From: Clostridiales bacterium DTU087
GTDB taxonomy: Bacteria; Bacillota; Limnochordia; DTU087
NCBI GenBank assembly: GCA_001513495.1
Contig: LFTN01000109.1
Coordinates: 1 to 36,642 of the forward strand
Direction of reading: 5' to 3'
Length of the DNA stretch: 36,642 nucleotides
The notes under the pieces are model-generated. The model was not told the origin of the DNA and ran no database searches. It saw only the letters and a program-made list of their open reading frames with translations. Made by a program: the position numbers and the translations under genes. Shown piece after piece: positions 10,287 to 19,034 of the stretch (positions are counted from its first letter, which is position 1; each line of letters begins with the position of its first letter).

Positions 10287-10476
10287 TCCCTCTTGAGCCC
10301 CGCGGGTGGTATCGAATGAGTCTATTGCGGGTTTTGATTCCCACGCTTAGACATATATGGGAGACAGCTTATGACGAGGAAAGGAGGGATATGGGAGTTT
10401 CCCAGTTATCAGTTCAGTAGCAAGTGATGCAGGCTAAGAGATTGTAACGGGATTGAGCGAAAGGAGAGTCAAATTG

Positions 10477-11445
10477 ATGAAGAGACGATTATTCGCAGTA
10501 TTGGGTGCTGCCCTTGTTCTGACTCTGTTGGCAAGCTTTGCGGTATTAGCTGCAGAGAAGAAAACCTACGAGTTTGTAGTAATTACCCACAGTGCATCAA
10601 TTGATTTCTGGGTTCCGTTGGTAAAGGGTGCTGAAGATGCAGCTGCTATGATCAATGCAGCTAACCCCAATGTCGAGGTAACGGTAAGGCATACCGGCCC
10701 CCGTTTGTTTAATGTATCCGAGCAGAGAGATATCCTGGAGAACGTCATTGAAGCAGGTGTAGACGGCATCATTACTACTCTGCCCGACCCAACTGCATTT
10801 GACGAGCCGGTGGCCCAGGCTCTCGCCCGGGGTATCCCGGTGATAGCCACCAACACAGATGCTGGCCCGGACAATCCCAGAATGGCCTATGTAGGACAGG
10901 GCCAGATCGCAGCTGGCCGCGCTCTAGGCCGGAAGCTGATTGACCTCATCGGTACCGAAGGCAAGGTAGGTATCGGTATTGAGGACTTGGGCCACACTGC
11001 TCTGCAGGAAAGGCTCCAGGGTCTGACGGAAGTGCTCGACCAGACTGATATTAAGTACACTGTACTTGTTACCACTGCTGACCTGACCCAGGGCGCCTCT
11101 GTGCTGGAGTCCTACCTGATCGCCAATCCCGATGCCAAGGCCATTGTCAACGTCGATGCCAATACCCAGTGCCACGGCGTTGTGCTTCGCAACTTGGGAT
11201 TGAAGGGCAAGGTTGTCTCCGCCGGATTTGACCTGGTTCCCGCAACGCTGAACAACATCATCGATGGCTACACTGCATTCACCATCGATCAGAACCCCTA
11301 TGTGCAGGGCTTTTATCCTGTCCTGGCATGCTACCTCTATCATGAGTACGATATTGCCCCTGGCGATATCGATTCTGGTGTAGGTATCGTCGATGCCAGC
11401 AACGTGCAGCGGGTAATCGAACTGGCAGAAAAGGGCTACAGATAA
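10477..11445 (+). CDS. Sugar ABC transporter substrate-binding protein (RbsB/YtfQ-like)
   Basis: Signal peptide MKRRLFAVLGAALVLTLLASFAVLA; periplasmic binding protein fold (DILENVIEAGVDGIITTLPDPTAF). ATG at 10477 has the AAGGAGAG RBS, so it is preferred over the longer ORF start. Confidence 0.9.
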   Translation: MKRRLFAVLGAALVLTLLASFAVLAAEKKTYEFVVITHSASIDFWVPLVKGAEDAAAMINAANPNVEVTVRHTGPRLFNVSEQRDILENVIEAGVDGIITTLPDPTAFDEPVAQALARGIPVIATNTDAGPDNPRMAYVGQGQIAAGRALGRKLIDLIGTEGKVGIGIEDLGHTALQERLQGLTEVLDQTDIKYTVLVTTADLTQGASVLESYLIANPDAKAIVNVDANTQCHGVVLRNLGLKGKVVSAGFDLVPATLNNIIDGYTAFTIDQNPYVQGFYPVLACYLYHEYDIAPGDIDSGVGIVDASNVQRVIELAEKGYR

Positions 11446-11472
11446 GCCCCAACTGAGTCGATACAGCTGATT

Positions 11473-11503
11473 AGGGCCGGAGCTTCTAGCTCCGGCCCTT
11501 TCA
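11473..11503 (+). terminator. Intrinsic terminator after the ABC transporter operon
   Basis: Perfect 12-bp stem AGGGCCGGAGCT-tct-AGCTCCGGCCCT followed by TT. Confidence 0.8.
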
Positions 11504-11675
11504 ATGGGATCTATTATGGCCGACAGGTCATAATAGGTTTCAACGGTGATGCGTGGAGGTCGGGCAAAGATCAGCGTGGTTCCCGTAAGGTTCTGCAACG
11601 GCTGAAAGGCTGTTGCGGGATCTGTAGGGAGTCACGTTGGTCGGAGCGAAGATCATTGCAGGCTCCTGTCATAAT

Positions 11676-11708
11676 GCGAAAATCCCCGGCGGCAGCTGCC
11701 GCCGGGGA
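11676..11708 (-). terminator. Intrinsic terminator for the - strand MCP gene
   Basis: Perfect palindrome AATCCCCGGCGGCAGCTGCCGCCGGGGATT; T-rich tail on the - strand. Confidence 0.75.
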
Positions 11709-11735
11709 TTGCAGTTTCGCCTGCGTCTGTCTGCT

Positions 11736-12848
11736 TTAGTCTCCAAACTCCTGGATGTAGGATTGCAGCCGTTCTGCTATTTCACTGAGGGCCTTAGCTT
11801 TGCCGGCAATCTGTTCGATAGATGCCGCCTGCTCTTGGGCAGCGGCCGCGATCTGCTGGCTGCCGCTGCTCAGCTGCTGAACGCCAGCGTTGATATTCTG
11901 CATTTGGGTAATGGACTCATCTACTTCATCCTTAAGTCCAGCAAAACTGTCGGCCATGGATCTTAATGTTTGGCTGCCCTCTTGAATTGCCTTGACATTG
12001 ATCTCCAAAGCGCCATCGGCCCTGGCATCCCCTTCGGCAATATTGGCAACCACCCGCTGCACCTCATTGGCAGCTCTGCCTGACTGCTCTGCCAGCTGAC
12101 GGACTTCTTCTGCCACAACGGCAAACCCGCGGCCCTGCTCGCCGGCTCTGGCTGCTTCAATGGCGGCATTGAGGGCCAGCATGTTGGTCTGTTCTGCAAT
12201 ATCGGTGATATCTCCCACAAACCGGTTGATCTGTTCATAGCGCTGGCTGAGATCCCTTCGAATGTTAGAAAGCTCCATGATTGCCGCCTCAATCTGGTTC
12301 ATCTGGTTGACTACATCTTCGATTCTTTTCAGATGCTCCATGGTAGTCTCTCCGACCTTGACGGAGGATTCGGCCAAGAGCCGGGAAGTAGCACTGACTT
12401 GCTGGACTGTGCCGGCAAACTGGTTAGCTGTACTGGCTACCTCTTGGATAGACGCGTTGATCTCCTCTGACGTCGTCAGGAGATCTTCCCCACTTTGCAC
12501 TAGCTCATTGACAATCTCTTTGGCATTGTCAGAAAACTGACGCAGCCTGGTGCCCAAATTGGTCAATTCCCGGCCCAGAGAACCGAGGATCCGGCCTTCA
12601 CTGGATGCCAGCGCTTCGCTGCCGCTGAACTTGCCTGCCGCTAACTGTTCGATTGCCTCCTCGTAATCTTCAATTCTCTGCTTGCCGTAGTGGGCGCCAA
12701 TTGTGGTGACCAGGAAGTTTATCAAGACTGCGCCGGCTATCCATGCCATCCGCTGCCACGAATCAGCGACTCTGAAAAACCAAAGGATACCTATGGAGGC
12801 CAGCATTACAGCGATGCCAAAAAGCAGCCTTTTACGATTATTTCTCAT
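11736..12848 (-). CDS. Methyl-accepting chemotaxis protein signalling domain protein (two TM, no apparent extracytoplasmic sensor)
   Basis: Conserved hairpin tip [44 protein letters not shown]; two adjacent TM helices near the N-terminus. Confidence 0.93.
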   Translation of the reverse strand: MRNNRKRLLFGIAVMLASIGILWFFRVADSWQRMAWIAGAVLINFLVTTIGAHYGKQRIEDYEEAIEQLAAGKFSGSEALASSEGRILGSLGRELTNLGTRLRQFSDNAKEIVNELVQSGEDLLTTSEEINASIQEVASTANQFAGTVQQVSATSRLLAESSVKVGETTMEHLKRIEDVVNQMNQIEAAIMELSNIRRDLSQRYEQINRFVGDITDIAEQTNMLALNAAIEAARAGEQGRGFAVVAEEVRQLAEQSGRAANEVQRVVANIAEGDARADGALEINVKAIQEGSQTLRSMADSFAGLKDEVDESITQMQNINAGVQQLSSGSQQIAAAAQEQAASIEQIAGKAKALSEIAERLQSYIQEFGD

Positions 12849-13099
12849 TTGAGCCCCTCCTCGATGGTTCAGTTAATCATTAAGGCGTCAGCCAAGTTAT
12901 CTATGACTGTGTAATTCGCCATCAAGGGACTCATTCCTACACCGTTATGGGTGATTCTGCCAGCGCTGCCAGTTGCTGGGAAGCAAGAATGAAAAGGATC
13001 CTATGACTCTTTGTGGAAATAATGTCTCTGAGTGAACGGGTGTTGTCCAGGGCCAATGGACCCGGCGGATGCTGTGCCCGGCCAGAAAGGGAGCTGTAT

Positions 13100-14767
13100 A
13101 TGTTGAGCGACATCCAAATTGCCCAGGCTGCAAAACTGCGGCCGATACAGGAGATTGGAGCTTTATTGGGGTTAGATGAGGATGATCTGGAGCTGCATGG
13201 GAAGCATAAAGCCAAGATCGGAGCCCATGTCTGGGAGAGAGTTAAGGAGCGCCCCAATGGCAAATTGATCTATACAACGGCCATTACCGCCACTCCTGCA
13301 GGTGAGGGCAAGACCTGTACCGCCATCGGCCTGGCCCAAGCTCTAGGCAGGATGGGCAAGAAGGTGACGGTGTGCCTGCGGGAGCCATCCCTAGGCCCTA
13401 CCTTCGGGATTAAGGGGGGAGCAGCAGGCGGCGGTTATGCGCAAGTAGTGCCCATGGAGGACATTAACCTCCATTTTACCGGGGACATCCATGCTGTGGG
13501 GACAGCCCACAATCTCTTGGCAGCTGTCATCGACAACCATCTTTTTCAAGGCAACGAGCTGGACTTGAATCCTAAGCGGATTTTGTGGCGAAGGGTAATG
13601 GATATGAATGACCGGCAGCTGCGGAACATAGTTGTCGGGCTGGGGGGCCCGGGAGACGGAGTTGTCCGGGAGTCCGCCTTTGACATAACTGTAGCTTCCG
13701 AAATCATGGCTATCCTTTGCCTGGCAGAGGACATGGAGGATCTAAAGCAGCGTCTGGGGCAGATGCTCATCGGGTACACCCACAGCAAGCAGCCGGTGTT
13801 TGCCCGGGATTTGGGCATTGTCGGCTCATTGGCTGTTCTGCTCAAGGATGCACTGAAGCCCAATCTAGTCCAGACCTTGGAAGGGCAGCCAGCCTTTGTC
13901 CACGGCGGGCCTTTTGCCAATATCGCCCACGGCAACAACAGCATTATTGCAACCCGTTTAGGATTGAAACTGGCCGATTATGTGGTGACTGAAGGCGGCT
14001 TTGCAGCAGACCTGGGAGCTGAGAAATTCTTTGATATTGTTCACGGGTACAGCGGTCTGACTCCCGATGCGGCAGTTTTGGTGGCCTCAGTCCGGGCACT
14101 TAATATGCACGGCGGTGTTCCCAGGGACCAGGTGGCAGAGACCAACCTGGAGGCTCTGAGGCGGGGCCTCGCCAACCTAGAAAAGCATATTGTCAATATT
14201 AAGAAATTCGGCCTGCCGGTAGTGGTGGCAATTAACCGGTTCCCCACCGATGAAGCACGGGAGCTGGAACTGGTCGAACAAAGCTGCCGGGAGCTGGGGG
14301 TTAGAGTTGCGGTCTCAGAGGTTGTCGCCAGAGGCGGGGAAGGCGGTATACAGCTGGCAGAGGCCGTGATGGAGGCGTTAGAGGAAGAAAACAACTTCCG
14401 GCCTCTCTATGATTGGAACTTGCCCATCAAAGAGAAGATGGGCATTCTCGCCCGGGAGATCTATGGCGCGGAGGACGTTGCCTATACTTCCAGGGCAGAA
14501 CGGGATATCAAGGACCTGACTGCCATGGGCTTCAGCGGCCTGCCTCTTTGTGTAGCCAAGACCCAGCATTCCCTTTCCGATGACCCGAGTTTGAAGGGTG
14601 CTCCAGCTGGCTGGACTCTGACGGTGAGAGAAGTGAGGGCGTCGCTGGGAGCAGGCTTTCTAGTGCCTATCACCGGAGATGTGATGACTATGCCGGGCCT
14701 GCCCAAGGAACCGGCGGCCAATAGGATTGACATAGATAAGAACGGAACCATCGTCGGGCTATCATAA
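13100..14767 (+). CDS. fhs: Formate-tetrahydrofolate ligase
   Basis: TAITATPAGEGKTCTAIGLAQAL, REPSLGPTFGIKGGAAGGGYAQVVPMEDINLHFTGD; MLSDIQIAQAAKLRPI start with GGGAG RBS. The ORF track extends upstream to 13013. Confidence 0.97.
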   Translation: MLSDIQIAQAAKLRPIQEIGALLGLDEDDLELHGKHKAKIGAHVWERVKERPNGKLIYTTAITATPAGEGKTCTAIGLAQALGRMGKKVTVCLREPSLGPTFGIKGGAAGGGYAQVVPMEDINLHFTGDIHAVGTAHNLLAAVIDNHLFQGNELDLNPKRILWRRVMDMNDRQLRNIVVGLGGPGDGVVRESAFDITVASEIMAILCLAEDMEDLKQRLGQMLIGYTHSKQPVFARDLGIVGSLAVLLKDALKPNLVQTLEGQPAFVHGGPFANIAHGNNSIIATRLGLKLADYVVTEGGFAADLGAEKFFDIVHGYSGLTPDAAVLVASVRALNMHGGVPRDQVAETNLEALRRGLANLEKHIVNIKKFGLPVVVAINRFPTDEARELELVEQSCRELGVRVAVSEVVARGGEGGIQLAEAVMEALEEENNFRPLYDWNLPIKEKMGILAREIYGAEDVAYTSRAERDIKDLTAMGFSGLPLCVAKTQHSLSDDPSLKGAPAGWTLTVREVRASLGAGFLVPITGDVMTMPGLPKEPAANRIDIDKNGTIVGLS

Positions 14768-14843
14768 AGAACTGTCAGTGCAGTTGGAATCCGGTTGCAG
14801 TCAGGCTTGAGCTTTTGATGCCTAATACTGGAGGTAGTATAGC

Positions 14844-15251
14844 ATGGCGGTTGAGCAGACCTTTGTTATCATCAAACCAGAAGCTGTAGAAAGAAAACTG
14901 ATCGGGGAAATCCTCGGCCGCTTTGAGCGCAAAGGCCTGGAGGTTAAGAGGTTGGCTGTCACGGAAATCCAAAAGGAGACAGCAGAGGAGCACTACGCTC
15001 ATCATCAAGACAAATCGTTTTTCCCGCAGCTCATCGAAGCCATCACCAGCGGCCCCGTGGTTCTAGTGGTGTTGGAGGGCGATAATGCCATTGAGCAGGT
15101 GCGGACATTGATTGGAGCTACCGACCCTGCTGCAGCCGCTCCCGGTACCATCAGGGGAGATCTGGCCATTAGACTCCCGTACAATATGGTGCATGCCGCG
15201 GACAGCCCAGCTGCCGCAGAAGCGGAGATTAAGCGGTTTTTTGGTGATTAA
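14844..15251 (+). CDS. ndk: Nucleoside diphosphate kinase
   Basis: QTFVIIKPEAVERKLIGEIL, PGTIRGDLA, NMVHAADS containing the active-site His. Confidence 0.93.
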   Translation: MAVEQTFVIIKPEAVERKLIGEILGRFERKGLEVKRLAVTEIQKETAEEHYAHHQDKSFFPQLIEAITSGPVVLVVLEGDNAIEQVRTLIGATDPAAAAPGTIRGDLAIRLPYNMVHAADSPAAAEAEIKRFFGD

Positions 15252-15287
15252 AGGCTTGGCCAGGTTGGGAGAGGCATTGTAAATATC

Positions 15288-15318
15288 AAGGGTAAGGCAC
15301 AGCTTTGCCCTTTTCTTT
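15288..15318 (+). terminator. Intrinsic terminator after ndk
   Basis: AAGGGTAAG...CTTTGCCCTT imperfect stem followed by TTCTTT. Confidence 0.55.
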
Positions 15319-15394
15319 GTTGGCGTTATACTCCAGAATCTGCCAATGGTGACGGAGAAGGAAGGCCGGTGGCCCGTTTGGGGAGGTATGGCGT

Positions 15395-17977
15395 GTGGCA
15401 AGAACTAGTGCCCGCCGGGGGAGAAAGTGGAAGGGAAGCTTAGAGAAGTACATCAGGGGAGTCTTACCCTGCCTGGGAATTGTCTTATGTTTGCTGCTGT
15501 CCCCGTGGGGCAAGGGGTGGGCGGCTCCGCCTTCTAGGGTGCTGCAGCTTCGTGACGCCGGTGGGAAACTGGCCGTTGGCCTCGGTGAAGCGGCCGGCAC
15601 TCTCCGGGTTTCATCCAAGGATGGGCTGCGGATAACTACAGCTAAGGGCGGAGTTGAGGAGGCATTTCCTAGAGCCCTGCGCATAATCGGAGCTGCCGGC
15701 CGGGGACCGGCCCGTCCATCGACTATCTGGAGAGTACAAATTAAGGCTGTCCGTGATGAAAGCGCCGCTTTAGCTCTGCGTCAGCAAGTGGAGGCGGACA
15801 GCGGTGTCTCCAGCTATGTAGTTGAGCAGGCGCCTTGGTATAAAATCCAAGTGGGCAATGCGGCCAGCATGGATGAAGCAGAAATCCTGAAGGCAAAGCT
15901 CCAGGAGCTGGGTTACCAAGATGCATGGATCACCAGGGTTGAGATTCCCGGAGAAAACGCAGCGGACCAAACCGCGGGCGGCCAGCCGGCCTTCCGGCTG
16001 GAGGATGACAGCGGTACTTTATTGTCCTGGATTGAGGAACCCCAACTGGTGGTGGAACCTGTCAATGGCCACCCCATAACCCTGGAAATGCCGGGCAGCC
16101 CTTCCCGGAGCTATCGGGGGCACCTGCGGTTGACCTTTAAGGGAGAAGGGAGAATCCAGGCCGTCAACATCGTCGATGTGGAAAGCTACCTGTACGGAGT
16201 AGTGGGGGCAGAGCTTTACAGCAATAACAGTGAAGATCTGGCGGCACTGGGGGCTCAAGCAGTCGCTGCCCGGACCTACAGCATCAACAGCCTGGGCAAG
16301 CATGACAGCGAAGGCTTCGACCTTTGCGCTGAAGTCCACTGTCAAGTGTATCAAGGGACGGGGCGGGAATCGGCCCTGATCAAGAGAGCAGTCGATTCTA
16401 CCGCAGGGCTGATTCTAGTATATGAGGGCCGGGCCATCAGCGCGGTTTATCACTCCAACAGCGGCGGAGCTACTGCAGGTGCTGAACAGGTCTGGTCTAC
16501 CCGGTACTCGGGCTACCTGCGGCCTCGGCTTGATGAAGTCGTTGACCCCAGTACCAGCTCAGTGGTGCAGCTGGGCCAGGACCGGCCTGGATACAGCTGG
16601 GAGGTCCAATGGCAGGGAGATGTGCTGGATAGTATTCTGCGTCAGCACCTGCAGGCCGAGTTGTCCTTGAGTGTCCCTGAATCCGCGGAGTTGAGCGGCT
16701 TAAGTGCTGCTAAGCTGGATGAACTAGGGAGAGTCCAGGAACTTGTGATTACCTATACGCAGAACGATGATGCCGGCAGCAGGCAGCTGGAGTACAAGGT
16801 GACCAAGGACAAAATCCGGTGGGTGTTGCGGCAGCCCGACGGCCGTATCCTTCCCAGTACCCGCTTTGAGCTCACGGTGCAGGGGGTTGACGGCCAAGTC
16901 AAGCAAGCTGCCGCCGCGGGGAAGGGCAACGGTCACGGCTTAGGCTTGTCCCAAGCGGGGGCCGTCCATATGTCTCGCTTGGGGTTTGGATTCGAAGATA
17001 TCCTGCGTCATTATTACACCGATGTGGAGCTAGTAACGCTGACCGATTACTTTGAGATGGCGGAGGCCCAGCTAGCCTGGGAAAAGAAGGGTTTTGTCTC
17101 CACTTGGGCAGCTGTCCTGGGACCAGAGCAGGGTATAGAGGAAGTCACAGACGTCTTGGAATGGTCTCCTGACGGCAAGTCCATCGCCTTCGTCACTGGG
17201 GGAGCGGATGGTGGGCTGTGGCTGTTTGACCTGTATACAGGCAGCCTGAACAAGCTCTTGGCAGAGCCAGTGGTGGAGATAGCATGGAAGGGCGACGGCT
17301 CGGCGGTAGCTGCCGTCAGTAACGCTGACCAAGACGGGCTGATGCGGCTGAGTTCTATTCAAGTGCCGAGGGATGCAGCTGGAAATGACGCTATCAGTGT
17401 CTCCATCTTGGCAGAGGGAGCTGATATCCACTCTCCCATATGGTCAGCCGACAGCGACCTGCTGCTCTTCAGCCAGAATGAGATGATCTATGGTGCTTTG
17501 GATGGAGTAAGCATACCGGTGATTACCGGTGCCCGCACGCCGGCAGTAAGTCCCAACAGCCGGCAGCTGGCATTCAGCAGGGATGGAGCTATTTGGTTTT
17601 ACCAACTGGCCGCGGGTGACGCTGCAGAATTGGAGGCCGTGGGCAAGGTAGAGTCCTTGTGCTGGTCGCCGGATGGGAGATACTTGGCTGCTGCTGCCGG
17701 GGAAGATGTGGTAATAATCGATGTGCTGAACAGGGAGGCTGCAGCCCGGTTTTCCGGGTGGAGTCCAGTATGGTCTCCTGACGGCGGTTACTTGGCATAT
17801 GTGAACCATCCGTCGGATGGCAAAGCAGAAGTGCGGTTGTGGGAGGCGGATTCGGCAACGTCGGCCGTATTGACCAGCGCCGATAACAATGGGGCCCGGG
17901 GAGGTGTCCACTGGGCAGCCTCCAGCCGGCAGCTGGCCTACAGTATTGATGGCAGGCTCCATCTCGCAGCTTGGTAG
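15395..17977 (+). CDS. SpoIID/LytB-domain protein with N-terminal SPOR-like domain and C-terminal TolB/WD40-like propeller (GTG start)
   Basis: Signal/TM segment; SPOR-like WRVQIKAVRDESAALALRQQV...WYKIQVGNAASMDEAEILKAKLQELGY; SpoIID-type VVGAELYSNNSEDLAALGAQAVAARTYSINSLGKHDSEGFDLCAEVHCQVYQG; repeated WSPDG(K/R) propeller motifs. Confidence 0.85.
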   Translation: MARTSARRGRKWKGSLEKYIRGVLPCLGIVLCLLLSPWGKGWAAPPSRVLQLRDAGGKLAVGLGEAAGTLRVSSKDGLRITTAKGGVEEAFPRALRIIGAAGRGPARPSTIWRVQIKAVRDESAALALRQQVEADSGVSSYVVEQAPWYKIQVGNAASMDEAEILKAKLQELGYQDAWITRVEIPGENAADQTAGGQPAFRLEDDSGTLLSWIEEPQLVVEPVNGHPITLEMPGSPSRSYRGHLRLTFKGEGRIQAVNIVDVESYLYGVVGAELYSNNSEDLAALGAQAVAARTYSINSLGKHDSEGFDLCAEVHCQVYQGTGRESALIKRAVDSTAGLILVYEGRAISAVYHSNSGGATAGAEQVWSTRYSGYLRPRLDEVVDPSTSSVVQLGQDRPGYSWEVQWQGDVLDSILRQHLQAELSLSVPESAELSGLSAAKLDELGRVQELVITYTQNDDAGSRQLEYKVTKDKIRWVLRQPDGRILPSTRFELTVQGVDGQVKQAAAAGKGNGHGLGLSQAGAVHMSRLGFGFEDILRHYYTDVELVTLTDYFEMAEAQLAWEKKGFVSTWAAVLGPEQGIEEVTDVLEWSPDGKSIAFVTGGADGGLWLFDLYTGSLNKLLAEPVVEIAWKGDGSAVAAVSNADQDGLMRLSSIQVPRDAAGNDAISVSILAEGADIHSPIWSADSDLLLFSQNEMIYGALDGVSIPVITGARTPAVSPNSRQLAFSRDGAIWFYQLAAGDAAELEAVGKVESLCWSPDGRYLAAAAGEDVVIIDVLNREAAARFSGWSPVWSPDGGYLAYVNHPSDGKAEVRLWEADSATSAVLTSADNNGARGGVHWAASSRQLAYSIDGRLHLAAW

Positions 17978-18103
17978 CTGAGGGAAGAACTAGTTTATTT
18001 TCTACAGCCCATCTGATATACTATCTCATGGCTCCGCGGGAGCGCTTTTCCCGGTATGTCCACCGGCTGACGGGTATGGGGGAATAGAGGGAGGTCATAC
18101 CTT

Positions 18104-18934
18104 ATGGAGCTTTGGTACACAGAGAAGCAGACAGAGTATGTCGGGATGACTTGTAAGGCCAAGGGCACACTCATGCGCAAGCGTTCTCAGTATCAAGACA
18201 TTGCCGTTATCGATACGGAGCAGTTTGGCCGCATGCTCTTGCTTGACGGCATTGTACAGACCACCGTCGCGGACGAGTTCGTTTACCATGAGATGATTGC
18301 CCATGTGCCTCTAAATGCGCATCCGCATCCCCGCAAAGTGGCGGTAATTGGCGGCGGCGACGGCGGAACCATCCGTGAGATTGTCAAGCATGATACTGTT
18401 GAGAAGGCTGTACTGCTGGAAATTGATTCCGAGGTCATTGAAACCAGCCGCCGGTACCTGCCTGAGATAGCCTGCGGGTTAGATGATGAAAGGGTGGAGA
18501 TCCTGATCGCCGATGGCATAGCCCATATCCGGGAATCGAAAAATACTTATGATGTGATCATCATCGACTCTACAGATCCAGTGGGTCCAGCTGTCGGCCT
18601 TTTCACTCCTGAATTCTATGGCAGTGTCTATGAGGCCCTCAAAGATGACGGGATCATGGTGGCCCAAACCGAGTCACCCTACTATGAGCCGGAGAGGGTG
18701 AGGCAGACATATCTCGGAGTCAATGCCCACTTCCCCATTACTAAGCTGTACTTAGCTTATATTCCCAGCTATTCCAGCGGCTTGTGGAGTTTTACCATAG
18801 GAGCTAAGAGGCACGATCCTGCGGTGATCAATAGGGAAAGGCCGCAGCCTCTGACGACCAGATACTATAATGTAGATGTACACAAGGCTGCCTTCGGCCT
18901 GCCGGAATTCGTGCGGGAGTTGGTGCAGCCTTAG
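18104..18934 (+). CDS. speE: Spermidine synthase (polyamine aminopropyltransferase)
   Basis: YHEMIAHVPLNAHPHPRKVAVIGGGDGGTIREIVKHDTVEKAVLLEID, DVIIIDSTDPVGPA. Confidence 0.96.
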   Translation: MELWYTEKQTEYVGMTCKAKGTLMRKRSQYQDIAVIDTEQFGRMLLLDGIVQTTVADEFVYHEMIAHVPLNAHPHPRKVAVIGGGDGGTIREIVKHDTVEKAVLLEIDSEVIETSRRYLPEIACGLDDERVEILIADGIAHIRESKNTYDVIIIDSTDPVGPAVGLFTPEFYGSVYEALKDDGIMVAQTESPYYEPERVRQTYLGVNAHFPITKLYLAYIPSYSSGLWSFTIGAKRHDPAVINRERPQPLTTRYYNVDVHKAAFGLPEFVRELVQP

Positions 18935-19034
18935 TACAGGACCCCTCTGTGGTGCTGGCATAGAAGTGCTATCAGGAGCGGCAGGGCATTGGCCCCTGTC
19001 AGAAAGGTTAGTCTAACGAAGAAGGTGATTTGGC

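Noticed and set aside
10924-11598. 224-aa - strand ORF over the sugar-binding protein gene
   Set aside because: Overlaps a clear CDS and its terminator; no family resemblance.
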